Below, one piece after another: positions 55,590 through 64,000 of a stretch of DNA of 64,000 nucleotides. This stretch comes from Terriglobia bacterium. GTDB lineage: Bacteria; Acidobacteriota; Terriglobia; Bryobacterales; UBA6623. Positions within the stretch are counted from its first letter, which is position 1. Every line of letters begins with the position of its first letter. The stretch lies in the NCBI GenBank assembly GCA_009841225.1, contig VXMF01000005.1, forward strand, positions 124,001 to 188,000, written 5' to 3'. The translations under genes were made by a program, and so were the position numbers. The notes under the pieces were generated by a model. The model searched no databases, was not told the DNA's origin, and saw nothing but the letters and a program-made list of their open reading frames with translations.

Positions 55590-56612
55590 ATGGCCAACTC
55601 GCTGCCCCGCATCGAAAGCGTGACGCCACCGGCCGCGATTCCCGGCGGGACGCTAGAGATTCGCGGATCCTCGCTCGCAGGGACAGACTATAGCCAGCCC
55701 TCCGTCGAGGTCGGCAGCCTGTCCGCCAGGCTGGTCGTCAGCGCGAGCCGCCGGCTTGTGGTGAACGTGCCGGAGGAGGCGGAGTCAGACGCCATCAAGG
55801 TCTTCACCGCGGCAGGCAGCAGCGCCCCCGGGCAATTCTCGCTTGGGAGAAGCCTGGCGAACGAGGTACATCCCGTCGCGAATCCGGTCGTCGACCAATC
55901 CGGCAACATCATCACCACCTTCAGCGGGCAACGCGGCAAGAAGGTACCCGTATCGATCTTCAAGATCTTGCCCGGGGGCGAGGTGACCGCTTTCCTGTCG
56001 GGCATAATCAACCCCACCGGCTTGGCACTGAAGGCCGATGGCACCCTCTTGGTCACCAGCAGGCACGACGGGACAGTGTACGCCGTCTCGCCCAATGCGG
56101 AGGTGGAGGTATTCGCCGAGGGAATGGGCGTCGCGACCGGCTTGGCCGTCGATGGCTCCGACAACGTCTACGTGGGCGACCGCACCGGGACGGTCTTCAA
56201 GATCAATCCGAAGCGCGAGATCTTCGTCTACGCGACGCTGGAACCCTCTGTGGCGGCGTTTCACCTGGCATTCTGCGAGCGCGAACAGCTGCTGTACGTC
56301 TCAGCTCCGTCGACTTCGAGCTCGGAAGTGGTCAAGCGCATTAACGGAGATGGAGCGGTCACGACTTGGTGGCACGGATTCGGGCGGCCCCAGGGCATCG
56401 CATTCGATTCTCAAGGGCGTCTGCACGTATGCGCGTCCTTTGAAGGCAACCGCGGGATCTTCCGCGTGACCGACGCCGACGCGGACCAATCCGACGGCGG
56501 CGTAGAACACGTGGTATCCGGGCACGGTATCGTGGGCCTGGCGTTCGCACCCGACAGGAGCATGGTGATCGCGACCGGAAGCAGCATTTACCGCATTCCT
56601 GAACTGCCTTGA
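55590..56612 (+). CDS. IPT/TIG plus NHL-like beta-propeller protein
   Basis: 340 residues. An N-terminal IPT/TIG immunoglobulin-like domain (PRIESVTPPAAIPGGTLEIRGSSL, about 5-85) is followed by an NHL/SMP-30-like propeller (about 90-335) with repeated blades such as PTGLALKADGTLLVTSRHDGTVYAV and ATGLAVDGSDNVYVGDRTGTVFKI. No signal peptide is evident from the ATG at 55590. It may be cytoplasmic or the true start may lie further up. It is encoded between pgpA and cinA, and its function is unknown. Confidence 0.85.
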   Translation: MANSLPRIESVTPPAAIPGGTLEIRGSSLAGTDYSQPSVEVGSLSARLVVSASRRLVVNVPEEAESDAIKVFTAAGSSAPGQFSLGRSLANEVHPVANPVVDQSGNIITTFSGQRGKKVPVSIFKILPGGEVTAFLSGIINPTGLALKADGTLLVTSRHDGTVYAVSPNAEVEVFAEGMGVATGLAVDGSDNVYVGDRTGTVFKINPKREIFVYATLEPSVAAFHLAFCEREQLLYVSAPSTSSSEVVKRINGDGAVTTWWHGFGRPQGIAFDSQGRLHVCASFEGNRGIFRVTDADADQSDGGVEHVVSGHGIVGLAFAPDRSMVIATGSSIYRIPELP

Positions 56613-56663
56613 AATAAGCCGCTGCAGCCGCCCCTTGCTGGCAAGCCGCGCTTGTGCAAACCC

Positions 56664-57926
56664 ATGCAAGCCGAAGTGATCGCGGTCGGATCGGAACTGC
56701 TCACGCCGAGCAAGCTCGACACCAATTCGCTCTATCTTGCGCGCAAGCTCAGCGAGCTTGGCATCGCCCTGGCCCGCAAGGCGGTGGTCGGCGATGATCG
56801 CGCCTCGCTGGCAGAAGAAATCCGCCGAGCCCGACGCACGTCCGACCTAGTGATCCTGAGCGGCGGCCTAGGGCCGACCCTTGACGATCTCACGCGCGAA
56901 GCCTCGTCCGACGCCACCGGGCGCGTGCTGGTGCTGGACGAGTCCGTGGTCGACGACATCAGGGAGCGTTTCCGCCGCTTCAAGCGTCCCATGGCAGAGG
57001 TGAACAGGCGCCAGGCCTACGTGCTGGACGGCGCGCTGAAGCTCGACAACCCACGCGGCACGGCCCCCGGGCAATGGCTTGAGGACGACGATGGCATCCT
57101 AATCCTGCTGCCTGGCCCTCCCCGCGAACTCGAGCCAATGTTCGCCGAGGCCTGCCTGCCACTGCTGGCATCCCACGCGCCTTCACAGCGCTTCTTCACG
57201 CTGGTCCTGCGGGTGGCCGGCATTGGCGAGTCCGATCTCGAGCAGCGCATCGCACCGATCTATGCGCCATGCACGGAGATCGCCACGACCATCCTGTCCT
57301 CTCCGGGCGATGTCCAAGTACACTTGCGCGGCCAGGGGAACAGCGACGCCGAGGCCCAAGCTGCAGTGCAGGGTCTGGGAGAAGCGATCCGCAGCGAACT
57401 CGGCGACGCGATCTATTCCGAGGACGGGCGGCCGCTAGCGGAGACGGTGGCGGTACTGCTGGCGCGAGGCGGTGCCAAGCTCGCGGTCGCGGAGAGCTGC
57501 ACGGGGGGCCTGCTCGCGGGCGCTCTGACCGCCATGGCGGGCAGTTCCGACTTCTTCGCGGGAGGCGTCGTCAGCTATTGCGACTCCGCCAAGAGCGGAT
57601 GGCTCGGAGTCGACGAGTCCGTCCTTCGCTCCCACGGGGCGGTCAGCCAACCGGTGGCGGTGGCAATGGCGGCCGCAGCACGGGAGCGCGCGGCAAGCAC
57701 GTTGGGCGAGCCCTCGATAGGCCTGTCGGTCACCGGCTACGCGGGTCCGGGCGGCGGGACCGAAGCGGACCCCGTCGGCACGGTGTATTTCGCGGTTGCT
57801 GACGCCAACGGAGCCCACTCTGCCAGACGTCTGTTCGGTCGCGGCCGCACGCGCGTTCGAACGCTCGCGGTCCAGACTGCATTGGACGTCCTGCGCCGGC
57901 GCATTTCAGGCTTGGAGATCGCTTGA
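56664..57926 (+). CDS. cinA: CinA: molybdopterin-binding/NMN deamidase-type protein
   Basis: 420 residues from ATG 56664. The N-terminal MoCF domain begins QAEVIAVGSELLTPSKLDTNSLYLARKL and contains LSGGLGPTLDDLTREA. The C-terminal CinA domain contains AVAESCTGGLLAGALTAMAGSSDFFAGGVVSY and GLSVTGYAGPGGGTEADPVGTVYFA, the catalytic region for nicotinamide-nucleotide amidohydrolase. The length is normal. Its stop lies inside the convergent YcxB-like gene (21-bp overlap). Confidence 0.94.
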   Translation: MQAEVIAVGSELLTPSKLDTNSLYLARKLSELGIALARKAVVGDDRASLAEEIRRARRTSDLVILSGGLGPTLDDLTREASSDATGRVLVLDESVVDDIRERFRRFKRPMAEVNRRQAYVLDGALKLDNPRGTAPGQWLEDDDGILILLPGPPRELEPMFAEACLPLLASHAPSQRFFTLVLRVAGIGESDLEQRIAPIYAPCTEIATTILSSPGDVQVHLRGQGNSDAEAQAAVQGLGEAIRSELGDAIYSEDGRPLAETVAVLLARGGAKLAVAESCTGGLLAGALTAMAGSSDFFAGGVVSYCDSAKSGWLGVDESVLRSHGAVSQPVAVAMAAAARERAASTLGEPSIGLSVTGYAGPGGGTEADPVGTVYFAVADANGAHSARRLFGRGRTRVRTLAVQTALDVLRRRISGLEIA

Positions 57927-58451
57927 GCGCCGGCCTGCGCGGCTGGCAAGGGCGGGACCGAGTAGCTGCCGCAATGCCTCGGCACGGCCTGCGTCACAGC
58001 AGCGCTTGGGAATCACGTACTGCTCGCCCGGCGAAGGCGAGAGCAGGAAACTCCGGCGTGTCTCGCTCGCTCCCCACAAGTCATCCCATGCGATCCAGTC
58101 ACTCCGCCGCGCAGCGCGGATCTCGACCCCGCTGCCACAGACGTGATAGCGCATGCGCAGCGGCCTGCCACCACCGCGCTTGAAGTCCAGCCGCGCTGTC
58201 GCGGCGACGAACGCGACGGCTGCAACCCCCGGCGCCGCCCCGACAACGGCCAGCCACGCGAGCTCGCCCCTAGAGAGACATCCTGCCACAATCAACGCAG
58301 CGAGCCCGGTCAGATAGACCGCCAGTGCCGTCGGGGCCCTGCGCCAGCATTGCGACAGGGCAGCTGCCAAAGCATCGCTATAGCGGATCTCCGCAGCGAT
58401 CTCGAAGCTGCCTGGATCGTGCTCCGGAGCGAGGGCTGCTCGGATGGCCAT
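57906..58451 (-). CDS. YcxB-like membrane protein
   Basis: 181 residues. Two TM segments (about 42-58, LAVYLTGLAALIVAGCL, and 64-84, AWLAVVGAAPGVAAVAFVA) are followed by a C-terminal YcxB-like soluble region (MRYHVCGSGVEIRAARRSDWIAWDDLWGASETRRSFLL). The function of this family is unknown. It starts 7 bp after the OmpA-like gene, so it is in the same operon. Confidence 0.75.
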   Translation of the reverse strand: MAIRAALAPEHDPGSFEIAAEIRYSDALAAALSQCWRRAPTALAVYLTGLAALIVAGCLSRGELAWLAVVGAAPGVAAVAFVAATARLDFKRGGGRPLRMRYHVCGSGVEIRAARRSDWIAWDDLWGASETRRSFLLSPSPGEQYVIPKRCCDAGRAEALRQLLGPALASRAGRRSSDLQA

Positions 58452-58457
58452 GCTCGC

Positions 58458-59234
58458 TCAGTCCTTCACTTCGCCGGTGTATTCCACCACCGTGTCGACG
58501 ATGCCGATCTCCACCCGACGGTTCTTCTGTCGCGCCTGCTTAGACGTTCCCCGCACACGCGGGCTCGCCTTGCCGAAGCCCTTCGACTCCAGAATCTCTC
58601 GCGGCACGCCCGCCTCCACCAGATAGGCCCGCACCGAGTCAGCGCGACGCTCCGACAAGGCTTGGTTGTAGGTGGCATCCCCTTGGTCATCGGTGTGACC
58701 GTAGATGTAGAGCCTATAGCCGTACGAGGCCAGCAGCACGCCGGCGATGCGACTGAGAATCTCGCGGTTTCTCGGCCGCAGCTCGACGCTATCGAAATCG
58801 AACAGGAACGAGTCCTCGCTCAGTTGCACGACCATGCCCATCGGCGTCCGGTCGGTCTCGGCGATGCGGCTCAATGCCTCCCTCATGCGGTCAAGCTCGT
58901 CCATGCGCTGCTGCCTGAGACGCCCGGCGATCCGGGCGTTGCGTTCGGAATCCTGCTGTGCCTCGTCGGCCTCCGCACGCACCCTTCTGGTTTCCGACAG
59001 CGCGCTCTCGAGATCTTGCAGCGCTCGGTCAAGCGCGCGGCCCGCCAGCTGTTCCCGCCCCACGGCGTTGCGCACGTCCGCCAGCAGTTCTAGCTCGACT
59101 TGCTTCGATTGCATCAGGGAGTCGTCGAGCGTTGCCACGTGGAGCCACAGGCGCCAAGTCGCGGCCGAGACCGCTAGGAGCGCGGGCAGGCACACCCAGA
59201 GCGCGACTCGCTCGATCCCCTTACGGCCGGGCAT
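58458..59234 (-). CDS. OmpA-domain peptidoglycan-binding membrane protein
   Basis: 258 residues. The N-terminal TM (LWVCLPALLAVSAATWRLWL) is followed by a periplasmic coiled coil (about 40-120). The C-terminal OmpA domain contains FDFDSVELRPRNREILSRIAGVL, YIYGHTDDQGDATYNQALSERRADSVRAYL and GFGKASPRV, and ends NRRVEIGI. The D and R that contact peptidoglycan are present. AGGAA before the ATG is a good Shine-Dalgarno. Confidence 0.92.
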   Translation of the reverse strand: MPGRKGIERVALWVCLPALLAVSAATWRLWLHVATLDDSLMQSKQVELELLADVRNAVGREQLAGRALDRALQDLESALSETRRVRAEADEAQQDSERNARIAGRLRQQRMDELDRMREALSRIAETDRTPMGMVVQLSEDSFLFDFDSVELRPRNREILSRIAGVLLASYGYRLYIYGHTDDQGDATYNQALSERRADSVRAYLVEAGVPREILESKGFGKASPRVRGTSKQARQKNRRVEIGIVDTVVEYTGEVKD

Positions 59235-59345
59235 GTTTCCTCATTCTCGCAGCCGAGGGAAGGGCATGCAGGGTGGCGCTCTGCTCGCCAGACCAGGGCC
59301 GGCAGGCGTGGCGCGAAGCCCGGGCCTCGCCGTGGGGGGCCGCCG

Positions 59346-59636
59346 CTAGAAGTGGAAGCGGCGGGGATCCTGGTCCGGCACTTCCTTGCGGAACGTGTTT
59401 AGCAGGATCCGGTGAAAGGCGCAGAGCTTGCCATCGGGAGCCGGATGACCGCACTTGATGCACAAGGCCGTTTCACCGCGGTTGCCGCCGTTCTTGGACA
59501 GCCTGTTCCCGTTAACGTTGCGGCGGCCGCCATCGGAGCGCCCGCGCGCGCCGTTCTGGCCGCGACCGTTGGAACCCGCCCTAGAACGGGGCCCCTTGCC
59601 GAACCTCGCCGGCCGACGAACAGTTTGGTCTCGCAT
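59346..59636 (-). CDS. Small basic Arg/Gly-rich protein with C-terminal zinc-knuckle-like motif
   Basis: 96 residues. Residues 1-55 are rich in R, G, N and S (RGQNGARGRSDGGRRNVNG), probably disordered and able to bind RNA or DNA. The C-terminus has ALCIKCGHPAPDGKLCAFHRILLN, a C-x2-C-x8-C-x2-H arrangement that may bind zinc. I do not recognise a family. It is next to skp, separated by a strong hairpin. Confidence 0.6.
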   Translation of the reverse strand: MRDQTVRRPARFGKGPRSRAGSNGRGQNGARGRSDGGRRNVNGNRLSKNGGNRGETALCIKCGHPAPDGKLCAFHRILLNTFRKEVPDQDPRRFHF

Positions 59637-59649
59637 GATTCTCGGGTGT

Positions 59650-59675
59650 GACGCACGCCGCCGAGGCGGTGCGTC
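59650..59675 (-). terminator. Stem-loop after skp, candidate terminator
   Basis: GACGCA, a two-base bulge, CCGCC, loop GA, GGCGG, TGCGTC. It is a long GC-rich hairpin between the end of skp and the small basic gene. No T-run follows on the minus strand. Confidence 0.5.
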
Positions 59676-59714
59676 GTGCCTTCTTCCAACTTGCCGCGTG
59701 GTCTGGACGCTTCG

Positions 59715-60305
59715 TTACTCAGCGGGTGCCGCGCCGCTGACCGGATGCGCCGCATCGTAAGCGGTGATGATCGCGGCCGTGATGTTGACCTCGTTGACGG
59801 CGTACAGAATCGGGCTCTGCGGATTCGAGATGTCCATCACGATCTGGTAGCCGTTCTCCTTCGAGTACTTGTCGATGACCGCCATCATCTTCTGGCCGAC
59901 GGAGTTGAACAGCTCGTTCTGCTCGCGGCCAAACTCGCCGCGGGCATCCTCGGCCTCGCGCTGGAGATCGGTTTCAGCCTTCTGGATCTCCCTTGCCAGA
60001 CTGCGGCGGGCCTCGTCGCTCATGGTGTTGGCACCCTTCTGCATCTGGTCGCGCTTCTTGGCCAAATCGGCGTTCTTCGACTCGAGGCGCAGGCGCGTGG
60101 GCTCGTACTTGGTCTCGAGCTGCTTGATGAGCTGCTGGCCCTCGGCAGTCCTCTGGATGGCCTCTTGCACGTTCAACAGCGCCATTGACGTCTGCGCGGC
60201 AGCCGTGCCGGCAAGCACAGCCAGAGCGCCGATCAGGCACGCGGCGGCCCGCAGGCCGCCCGGGGACTTCCGCCACGTCGTTAGCATCTTTCCAGTGTCT
60301 CCCAT
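59715..60305 (-). CDS. skp: Periplasmic chaperone Skp/OmpH family
   Basis: 196 residues with a signal peptide (GLRAAACLIGALAVLAGTAAAQ). The OmpH domain starts SMALLNVQEAIQRTAEGQQLIKQLETKYEP, followed by long helices of the tentacle (about 65-135) and the C-terminal strand region YQIVMDISNPQSPILYAVNEVNITAAIITAYD. Skp escorts outer-membrane proteins to BamA, which is encoded right upstream in the same direction. Confidence 0.92.
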   Translation of the reverse strand: MGDTGKMLTTWRKSPGGLRAAACLIGALAVLAGTAAAQTSMALLNVQEAIQRTAEGQQLIKQLETKYEPTRLRLESKNADLAKKRDQMQKGANTMSDEARRSLAREIQKAETDLQREAEDARGEFGREQNELFNSVGQKMMAVIDKYSKENGYQIVMDISNPQSPILYAVNEVNITAAIITAYDAAHPVSGAAPAE

Positions 60306-60395
60306 GACAGTTCCGGTTTCGCTGGGGTCATCTCCAGCGTAGCACGAATCGGCATTTCAGCAGCTCATTCGACGCGATTGAGCCGGCCGCCCGGC

Positions 60396-63389
60396 TCAGA
60401 AGGTTCGGCTGATGGTGAAGCGGAACATCGAGCGCCGCTCGAAGAACGGCAGCCACGTCCCGACCGGCCGCACCGCCTCGATGAACGACTGGTAGTTCGG
60501 GAACAGCGAGCGGTCCGCGACGATCGGAGGCTTGAGGAACTCCTGCACCCGCATCGGGTTGTAGGCCCAGTAGAAGCGGAAGGGCGCATTCACGACGGGC
60601 ATCATGACCTGCAATTCGATGCCGGTCGAGCTGCGCATCTTCTGGGTCGGGCCGATGATCCCGATCTGCTCTTGGAAGCCGGCCTGGGGGAACTTCTTGT
60701 TCAGTTCCAGGGCGCGCCCGGAGTTGAGCCGAACCTGGTTCTTGCGCAGGATCTTGTTGAAGCCGAGGTCCCAGAACGGGGCCAGCACGACCGGCCCGAA
60801 CAGCTTGATGCGGTACTCGAAGTTGTAGACGAAGCGCGTGTCGCCGCCGGGGAAGTTCAAGCGGTAGACCGGCACTTCGGTGCTCAGCGGCACGCGCTCC
60901 TCCACGCCGTTGACGATCTGCACCTGCGTGCGCTCCACGCCATTGTCGTTGTACACCGGCACGGCGGTGAAGTCCGGAATCCAGACCATCGGGCTGATCG
61001 ACCAGATCTGGAAGCCGCGCACGTCGTTCTCGCCCCCCATGAACGAGCGGTTGAACGGCGGCGGGACGCGCCCGCCGTAGCCGCTGAGGAAGGAAATCAG
61101 CCCGCGCATCGCGATGGTGCGGCGGCCGCCGTGCGGCCGGAAGTACTTCGCTTCCACCGTCGGCTGGACGAACCGGGCGTTGCCGCCGAAGCCCGCGATC
61201 GCAAAGCTGGCGTACAGGCTCTTGCCCTTGGACGGCGTGATCGGGTGGTCGACCGTGTTGTAGAAATAGCCCGGCGTGATCTGGCTGGTGGTGATGCCCT
61301 CGAGCGAGTTGGGGCCGGACACGCCCTCGAAATTGAGGTAGGTGAACAGGTTCGAGGCCGATTGCGAGAAGGTCACCACGTTCGACCGGCGGAAGCTGTA
61401 CGTCAGGCTGAGCCGGGCGAAGCTGCGGCGCAGCGGATAGCTGAGGAAGGTGGTGAAGCCGGACGAATTCTGCCGGTAGTCGAGGATGTTCTCCTTGCCG
61501 AGTTGGTCGAAGAGCGGGATCAGGTTGGCGCCGGCGAAGATGGAGGCCTCGCGGGCCTGGTTGAAGCTAAAGCGGCTGGAAAAGACGGTGAACCCCGCCT
61601 GGATCGGCTTGTCGAAGAGGTAAGGCTCGGTGTAGCCAAACTGCAAGACCCGCTCGCGGCTGCCCAGCTGAGCGTCGAACGAGAGCGTCTCGCCCAGGCC
61701 GAGGAAGTTGTTGGTCGAGTAGCCGAAACCGATGAAGCTGCCCGCAAAACCCGACACGCCGCCGTTGAGGTTGATCATGTTGCGGCCACGCTCCTTGACC
61801 TTGAGCGTCAAATCGACCGATCCGTCGCGGGTGTTGCGCGCCACGACCGTGTCGAGCTCGGGCCCCTCGGTCTTGATCGGGTCGAAATAGCCGAGCTGGT
61901 TCAGCCGCAGCATGCTCACGTCCCACAGGCGCGTGTTGAACATGTCGCCCTCGTCGATGAGCAGCTCGCGGCGGATGACCTTGTCGCGGGTGGTGTTGTT
62001 GCCCTCGAACTCGATGCGGCGCACGAAGAACTGCTTGCCTTCGTCCACGGCCAAGTTGAGATCGATCAGCGGCGGGTCCTCGTCCTCGCGGAACTCGAAG
62101 CTCGGCTCGGCCACGAAGTCGATGTAGCCGAACTCCCCGTAGAGCTTCTTGAGGTTCTCCATGCCCTTGCGCAGCTTCTCGATGTCGAACATGGCTCCTT
62201 CCTGCATCGCGAAGACCGGCCCCAGCACCTGGTCCGGCACGCGAAACAGTTCCACGTCGGTGAAGCTGAGCTTGCCGCGCGCGTAGCGCGGGCCCTCTTC
62301 CACGAGCAGGTCGATATCGGCGACCTTCTTGGGCTTGCTGAAGATCATGGACCACGGCAGCAGGAACGTCCCGCGCGCCGGCGCGTCCTGGATGTCGAGC
62401 TCGTGCCTGAGGACGCTCGCCTTGAAGTAGCCTCGCTTCTGGTAGGCGTTGCGCAGGCGCTCCTTGTCCTCTTCCAGCTTGCGGATGTCGAACGTGCGCT
62501 TGAACAGGTTCTCCAGTACGAAGCTGCGCGGTATGCCCAGCGGCTTGGTATTCTTCATGGCGCGCCGGGCGTTCTTGGGGCTCATCACCTCGAGGCCGTC
62601 GAAGGTTACTTCACCAACCTTGACCTTCGGGCCCTCGTCGATGTTGAAGACGATTTCCACCGAGGCGGGCGGGATCTGGCGCACCTCCGGGTTGATCTCC
62701 GCATACTGACGGCCGCGCTCGCCGAGCAGCTCGCGCAGAACGAAGGTGGCGCGGTTGACAGTCGTGGGGTCGTATCGAGACTCGACCGTCAGGCCGACAT
62801 TGCGCTCCTTGAAGCGCTCGAGGATGTCGGACAGGGTGGCCGACTTGTTGCCCTCGTAGCGAATCGTGCGGACCACGCGCCGCTCGGTGACAACGAAGCG
62901 CACGATCTTGCCCTGCTCGCCGTCATCGATCTCTAGCCGCAGGTCGTCGAAATAGCCGGTGTTCCACAGCACCATGAAGTCGCGCCGCAAGGTCTGGGAA
63001 TCGAACAGGTCACCGCGCTTGGTAAAGATCCGCGCGGCCAAGTTGTCACGCGGAATGCGGCGGGTGCCGCGGAACTCGACTGCCTCGACGATGTCCTCGT
63101 CGGGCCTGCGCTCCTCCTGCGGCGCCTCCTCCACGTCCTGAAACGGCGACGGCGCATCCGGCGATTCTAGAGGGATGTCCTCGAACGGCGAGGGCGCCTG
63201 CTGCGCGGCCTGGGCTAGCAGGTACGGCGCGGGAGATGTACCTAGGCGGGATTCGCGCGCATCCGCCGGAGCAGCGGGCCCGGCGGCAAGATCCGGGCGC
63301 TCAGCAGAGGCTTCGTCCTCGGCTGCCAACGGGGCCGCCAGGGACAGGGCTAGCAATGCGGCGAGCAGTGTCAGACCGATTGGGCGCAT
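60396..63389 (-). CDS. bamA: Outer-membrane assembly factor BamA
   Basis: About 997 residues from ATG 63389; the frame extends upstream but not with coding-like sequence. A signal peptide (LTLLAALLALSLAAPLAAE) precedes a variable Pro/Ala-rich segment and several POTRA domains (VEAVEFRGTRRIPRDNL; YEGNKSATLSDIL; KVGEVTFDGLEVMSPKNAR; RRIEFEGNNTTRDKVIRREL). The C-terminal beta-barrel is from ~580 on, with INLNGGVSGFAGSFIGFGYSTNN and GGENDVRGFQIWSI (RGF loop 6 motif). The terminal residue F fits an outer-membrane barrel. Confidence 0.94.
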   Translation of the reverse strand: MRPIGLTLLAALLALSLAAPLAAEDEASAERPDLAAGPAAPADARESRLGTSPAPYLLAQAAQQAPSPFEDIPLESPDAPSPFQDVEEAPQEERRPDEDIVEAVEFRGTRRIPRDNLAARIFTKRGDLFDSQTLRRDFMVLWNTGYFDDLRLEIDDGEQGKIVRFVVTERRVVRTIRYEGNKSATLSDILERFKERNVGLTVESRYDPTTVNRATFVLRELLGERGRQYAEINPEVRQIPPASVEIVFNIDEGPKVKVGEVTFDGLEVMSPKNARRAMKNTKPLGIPRSFVLENLFKRTFDIRKLEEDKERLRNAYQKRGYFKASVLRHELDIQDAPARGTFLLPWSMIFSKPKKVADIDLLVEEGPRYARGKLSFTDVELFRVPDQVLGPVFAMQEGAMFDIEKLRKGMENLKKLYGEFGYIDFVAEPSFEFREDEDPPLIDLNLAVDEGKQFFVRRIEFEGNNTTRDKVIRRELLIDEGDMFNTRLWDVSMLRLNQLGYFDPIKTEGPELDTVVARNTRDGSVDLTLKVKERGRNMINLNGGVSGFAGSFIGFGYSTNNFLGLGETLSFDAQLGSRERVLQFGYTEPYLFDKPIQAGFTVFSSRFSFNQAREASIFAGANLIPLFDQLGKENILDYRQNSSGFTTFLSYPLRRSFARLSLTYSFRRSNVVTFSQSASNLFTYLNFEGVSGPNSLEGITTSQITPGYFYNTVDHPITPSKGKSLYASFAIAGFGGNARFVQPTVEAKYFRPHGGRRTIAMRGLISFLSGYGGRVPPPFNRSFMGGENDVRGFQIWSISPMVWIPDFTAVPVYNDNGVERTQVQIVNGVEERVPLSTEVPVYRLNFPGGDTRFVYNFEYRIKLFGPVVLAPFWDLGFNKILRKNQVRLNSGRALELNKKFPQAGFQEQIGIIGPTQKMRSSTGIELQVMMPVVNAPFRFYWAYNPMRVQEFLKPPIVADRSLFPNYQSFIEAVRPVGTWLPFFERRSMFRFTISRTF

Positions 63390-63586
63390 AGACAGGTGTA
63401 GGCTGCAAATCCACGGCGGCGCGCTAGGCAAGCTACCGGTCTCAGGAACGAAGTACGCATGCTCCCATGTGGCTGTTTCAGCACTAGTGCTTCGAGCTAC
63501 GGATTGGAAACGGGCAGCCAAACCGGCCGACCCCATGCCTCGTCCGACAGAACAGACAGTTGCGGCGCGTCAGAGAGTTCGAGAAT

Positions 63587-64000
63587 TCACTCAGGCTTCT
63601 TGAATTCGATGAGGAACTCCCCCAAGTTTCCATCGTAACTCAATTCCAAGTGCTTACGCTTGGTCTTGGCTGACATCTCGAAATAAAGGTAGCCCGCGCC
63701 GGGATCGTCCTCGAGTTCGAGCGGCAGCTCGAGCGACTGCAGGAGCGCGGCCCCGGAACTCTCTGCCGCGGACCGCTGCTTTGCCGTGATCATCTCCTGG
63801 GACGCTGTGCTGCTGCCGATCTGATCCGGCGGGCCGCCCAAGCGTCGGGGCCGCGACCCCGTGCCGGGCGCACCGCCCCAGATCGGGCCGGTATCGTTGG
63901 CGAACAGATCCGGGGCGGAACTCTTCGTCTTGGCGCTCAGATCGAGGACGGCGCCGCCGGCGATGCGATCCGGGGTCTGTGCCGGGGAGGTTTCATTGTT
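63587..64000 (-). CDS. Unknown protein, 5' end outside window
   Basis: The frame is open from the right edge (64000) to a TGA at 63589-63587, giving 137 codons. The visible part has a Gly/Pro/Ala-rich stretch, a short helix, and a beta-rich C-terminus (GYLYFEMSAKTKRKHLELSYDGNLGEFLIEF). I do not recognise a domain. It lies upstream of bamA on the same strand, where TamB-type proteins are sometimes found, but the visible sequence is too short to say. Confidence 0.55.
   Translation of the reverse strand, partial: NNETSPAQTPDRIAGGAVLDLSAKTKSSAPDLFANDTGPIWGGAPGTGSRPRRLGGPPDQIGSSTASQEMITAKQRSAAESSGAALLQSLELPLELEDDPGAGYLYFEMSAKTKRKHLELSYDGNLGEFLIEFKKPE

Noticed and set aside
60378..62936. 852-residue plus-strand ORF antisense to bamA
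   Set aside because: It is the mirror of a high-GC gene. Its repetitive R/V/E/A-rich composition and the BamA domains on the other strand show it is a shadow.

Overview
The window is GC-rich bacterial chromosome with no rRNA, tRNA, CRISPR array or intact transposase that I can see. The gene set suggests an Acidobacteriota member, perhaps close to the Bryobacter/Solibacter group: many secreted sulfatases, TPR/FG-GAP/UnbV-type proteins beside a multiheme cytochrome, a heme-binding dehydrogenase with HEAT repeats, a MoxR/DUF58/VWA/DUF4175 operon, an IPT-NHL protein, and Skp-BamA. A Gram-negative envelope is certain (BamA, Skp, OmpA-like, ExbB-like proteins). The taxonomic call is an inference from gene families and was not tested.

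Layout. 1-4.7 kb: a membrane multiheme cytochrome (cut by the left edge) translationally coupled to a large secreted TPR/FG-GAP/UnbV protein. 5-6.6 kb: an SPFH/band-7 protein, a ribbon-helix-helix (Arc-like) regulator and a small ORF behind a clear sigma-70 promoter with tandem repeats. 6.5-24 kb: an accessory catabolic region with a Kelch protein, five sulfatases, two paralogous SAM methyltransferases, a duplicated NIPSNAP-like protein, a secreted triple-RidA protein and a heme-binding dehydrogenase lipoprotein. 24.3-24.8 kb: an AhpD/carboxymuconolactone decarboxylase-family gene interrupted by an in-frame TGA at the second position of its CxxC motif, followed at the right distance by a perfect stem-loop. 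I read it as a selenoprotein gene. 24.9-29.3 kb: two Tat-exported proteins (alkaline phosphatase-like and sulfite-oxidase-like) and a two-component system. 29.5-30.4 kb: a histone-deacetylase-like hydrolase.

30.4-44.7 kb is one long minus-strand operon: DUF4159, membrane VWA protein, caspase-like C13 protein lacking its cysteine, TPR-metalloprotease, MoxR ATPase, DUF58, BatA-like VWA protein, DUF4175 coiled-coil protein, small unknown. 44.9-47.9 kb holds the primary sigma factor, divergent from an S41 protease. 48-49.5 kb is gene-poor with a repeat-bounded segment. 49.5-64 kb is largely housekeeping and envelope: an orphan sugar-binding lipoprotein, ornithine aminotransferase, an ExbB/DUF2149 pair, RpiB, RimO, YacG, PgpA, an IPT-NHL protein, CinA, a YcxB-like protein, an OmpA-like protein, a small Zn-knuckle protein, Skp, BamA, and an open frame at the right edge.

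Two modes of translation initiation coexist. Operon-internal genes use Shine-Dalgarno sites or ATGA/TGATG overlaps. About ten first genes have a TANNNT-like -10 hexamer only 6-10 nt before the start codon, which implies leaderless or nearly leaderless mRNAs.
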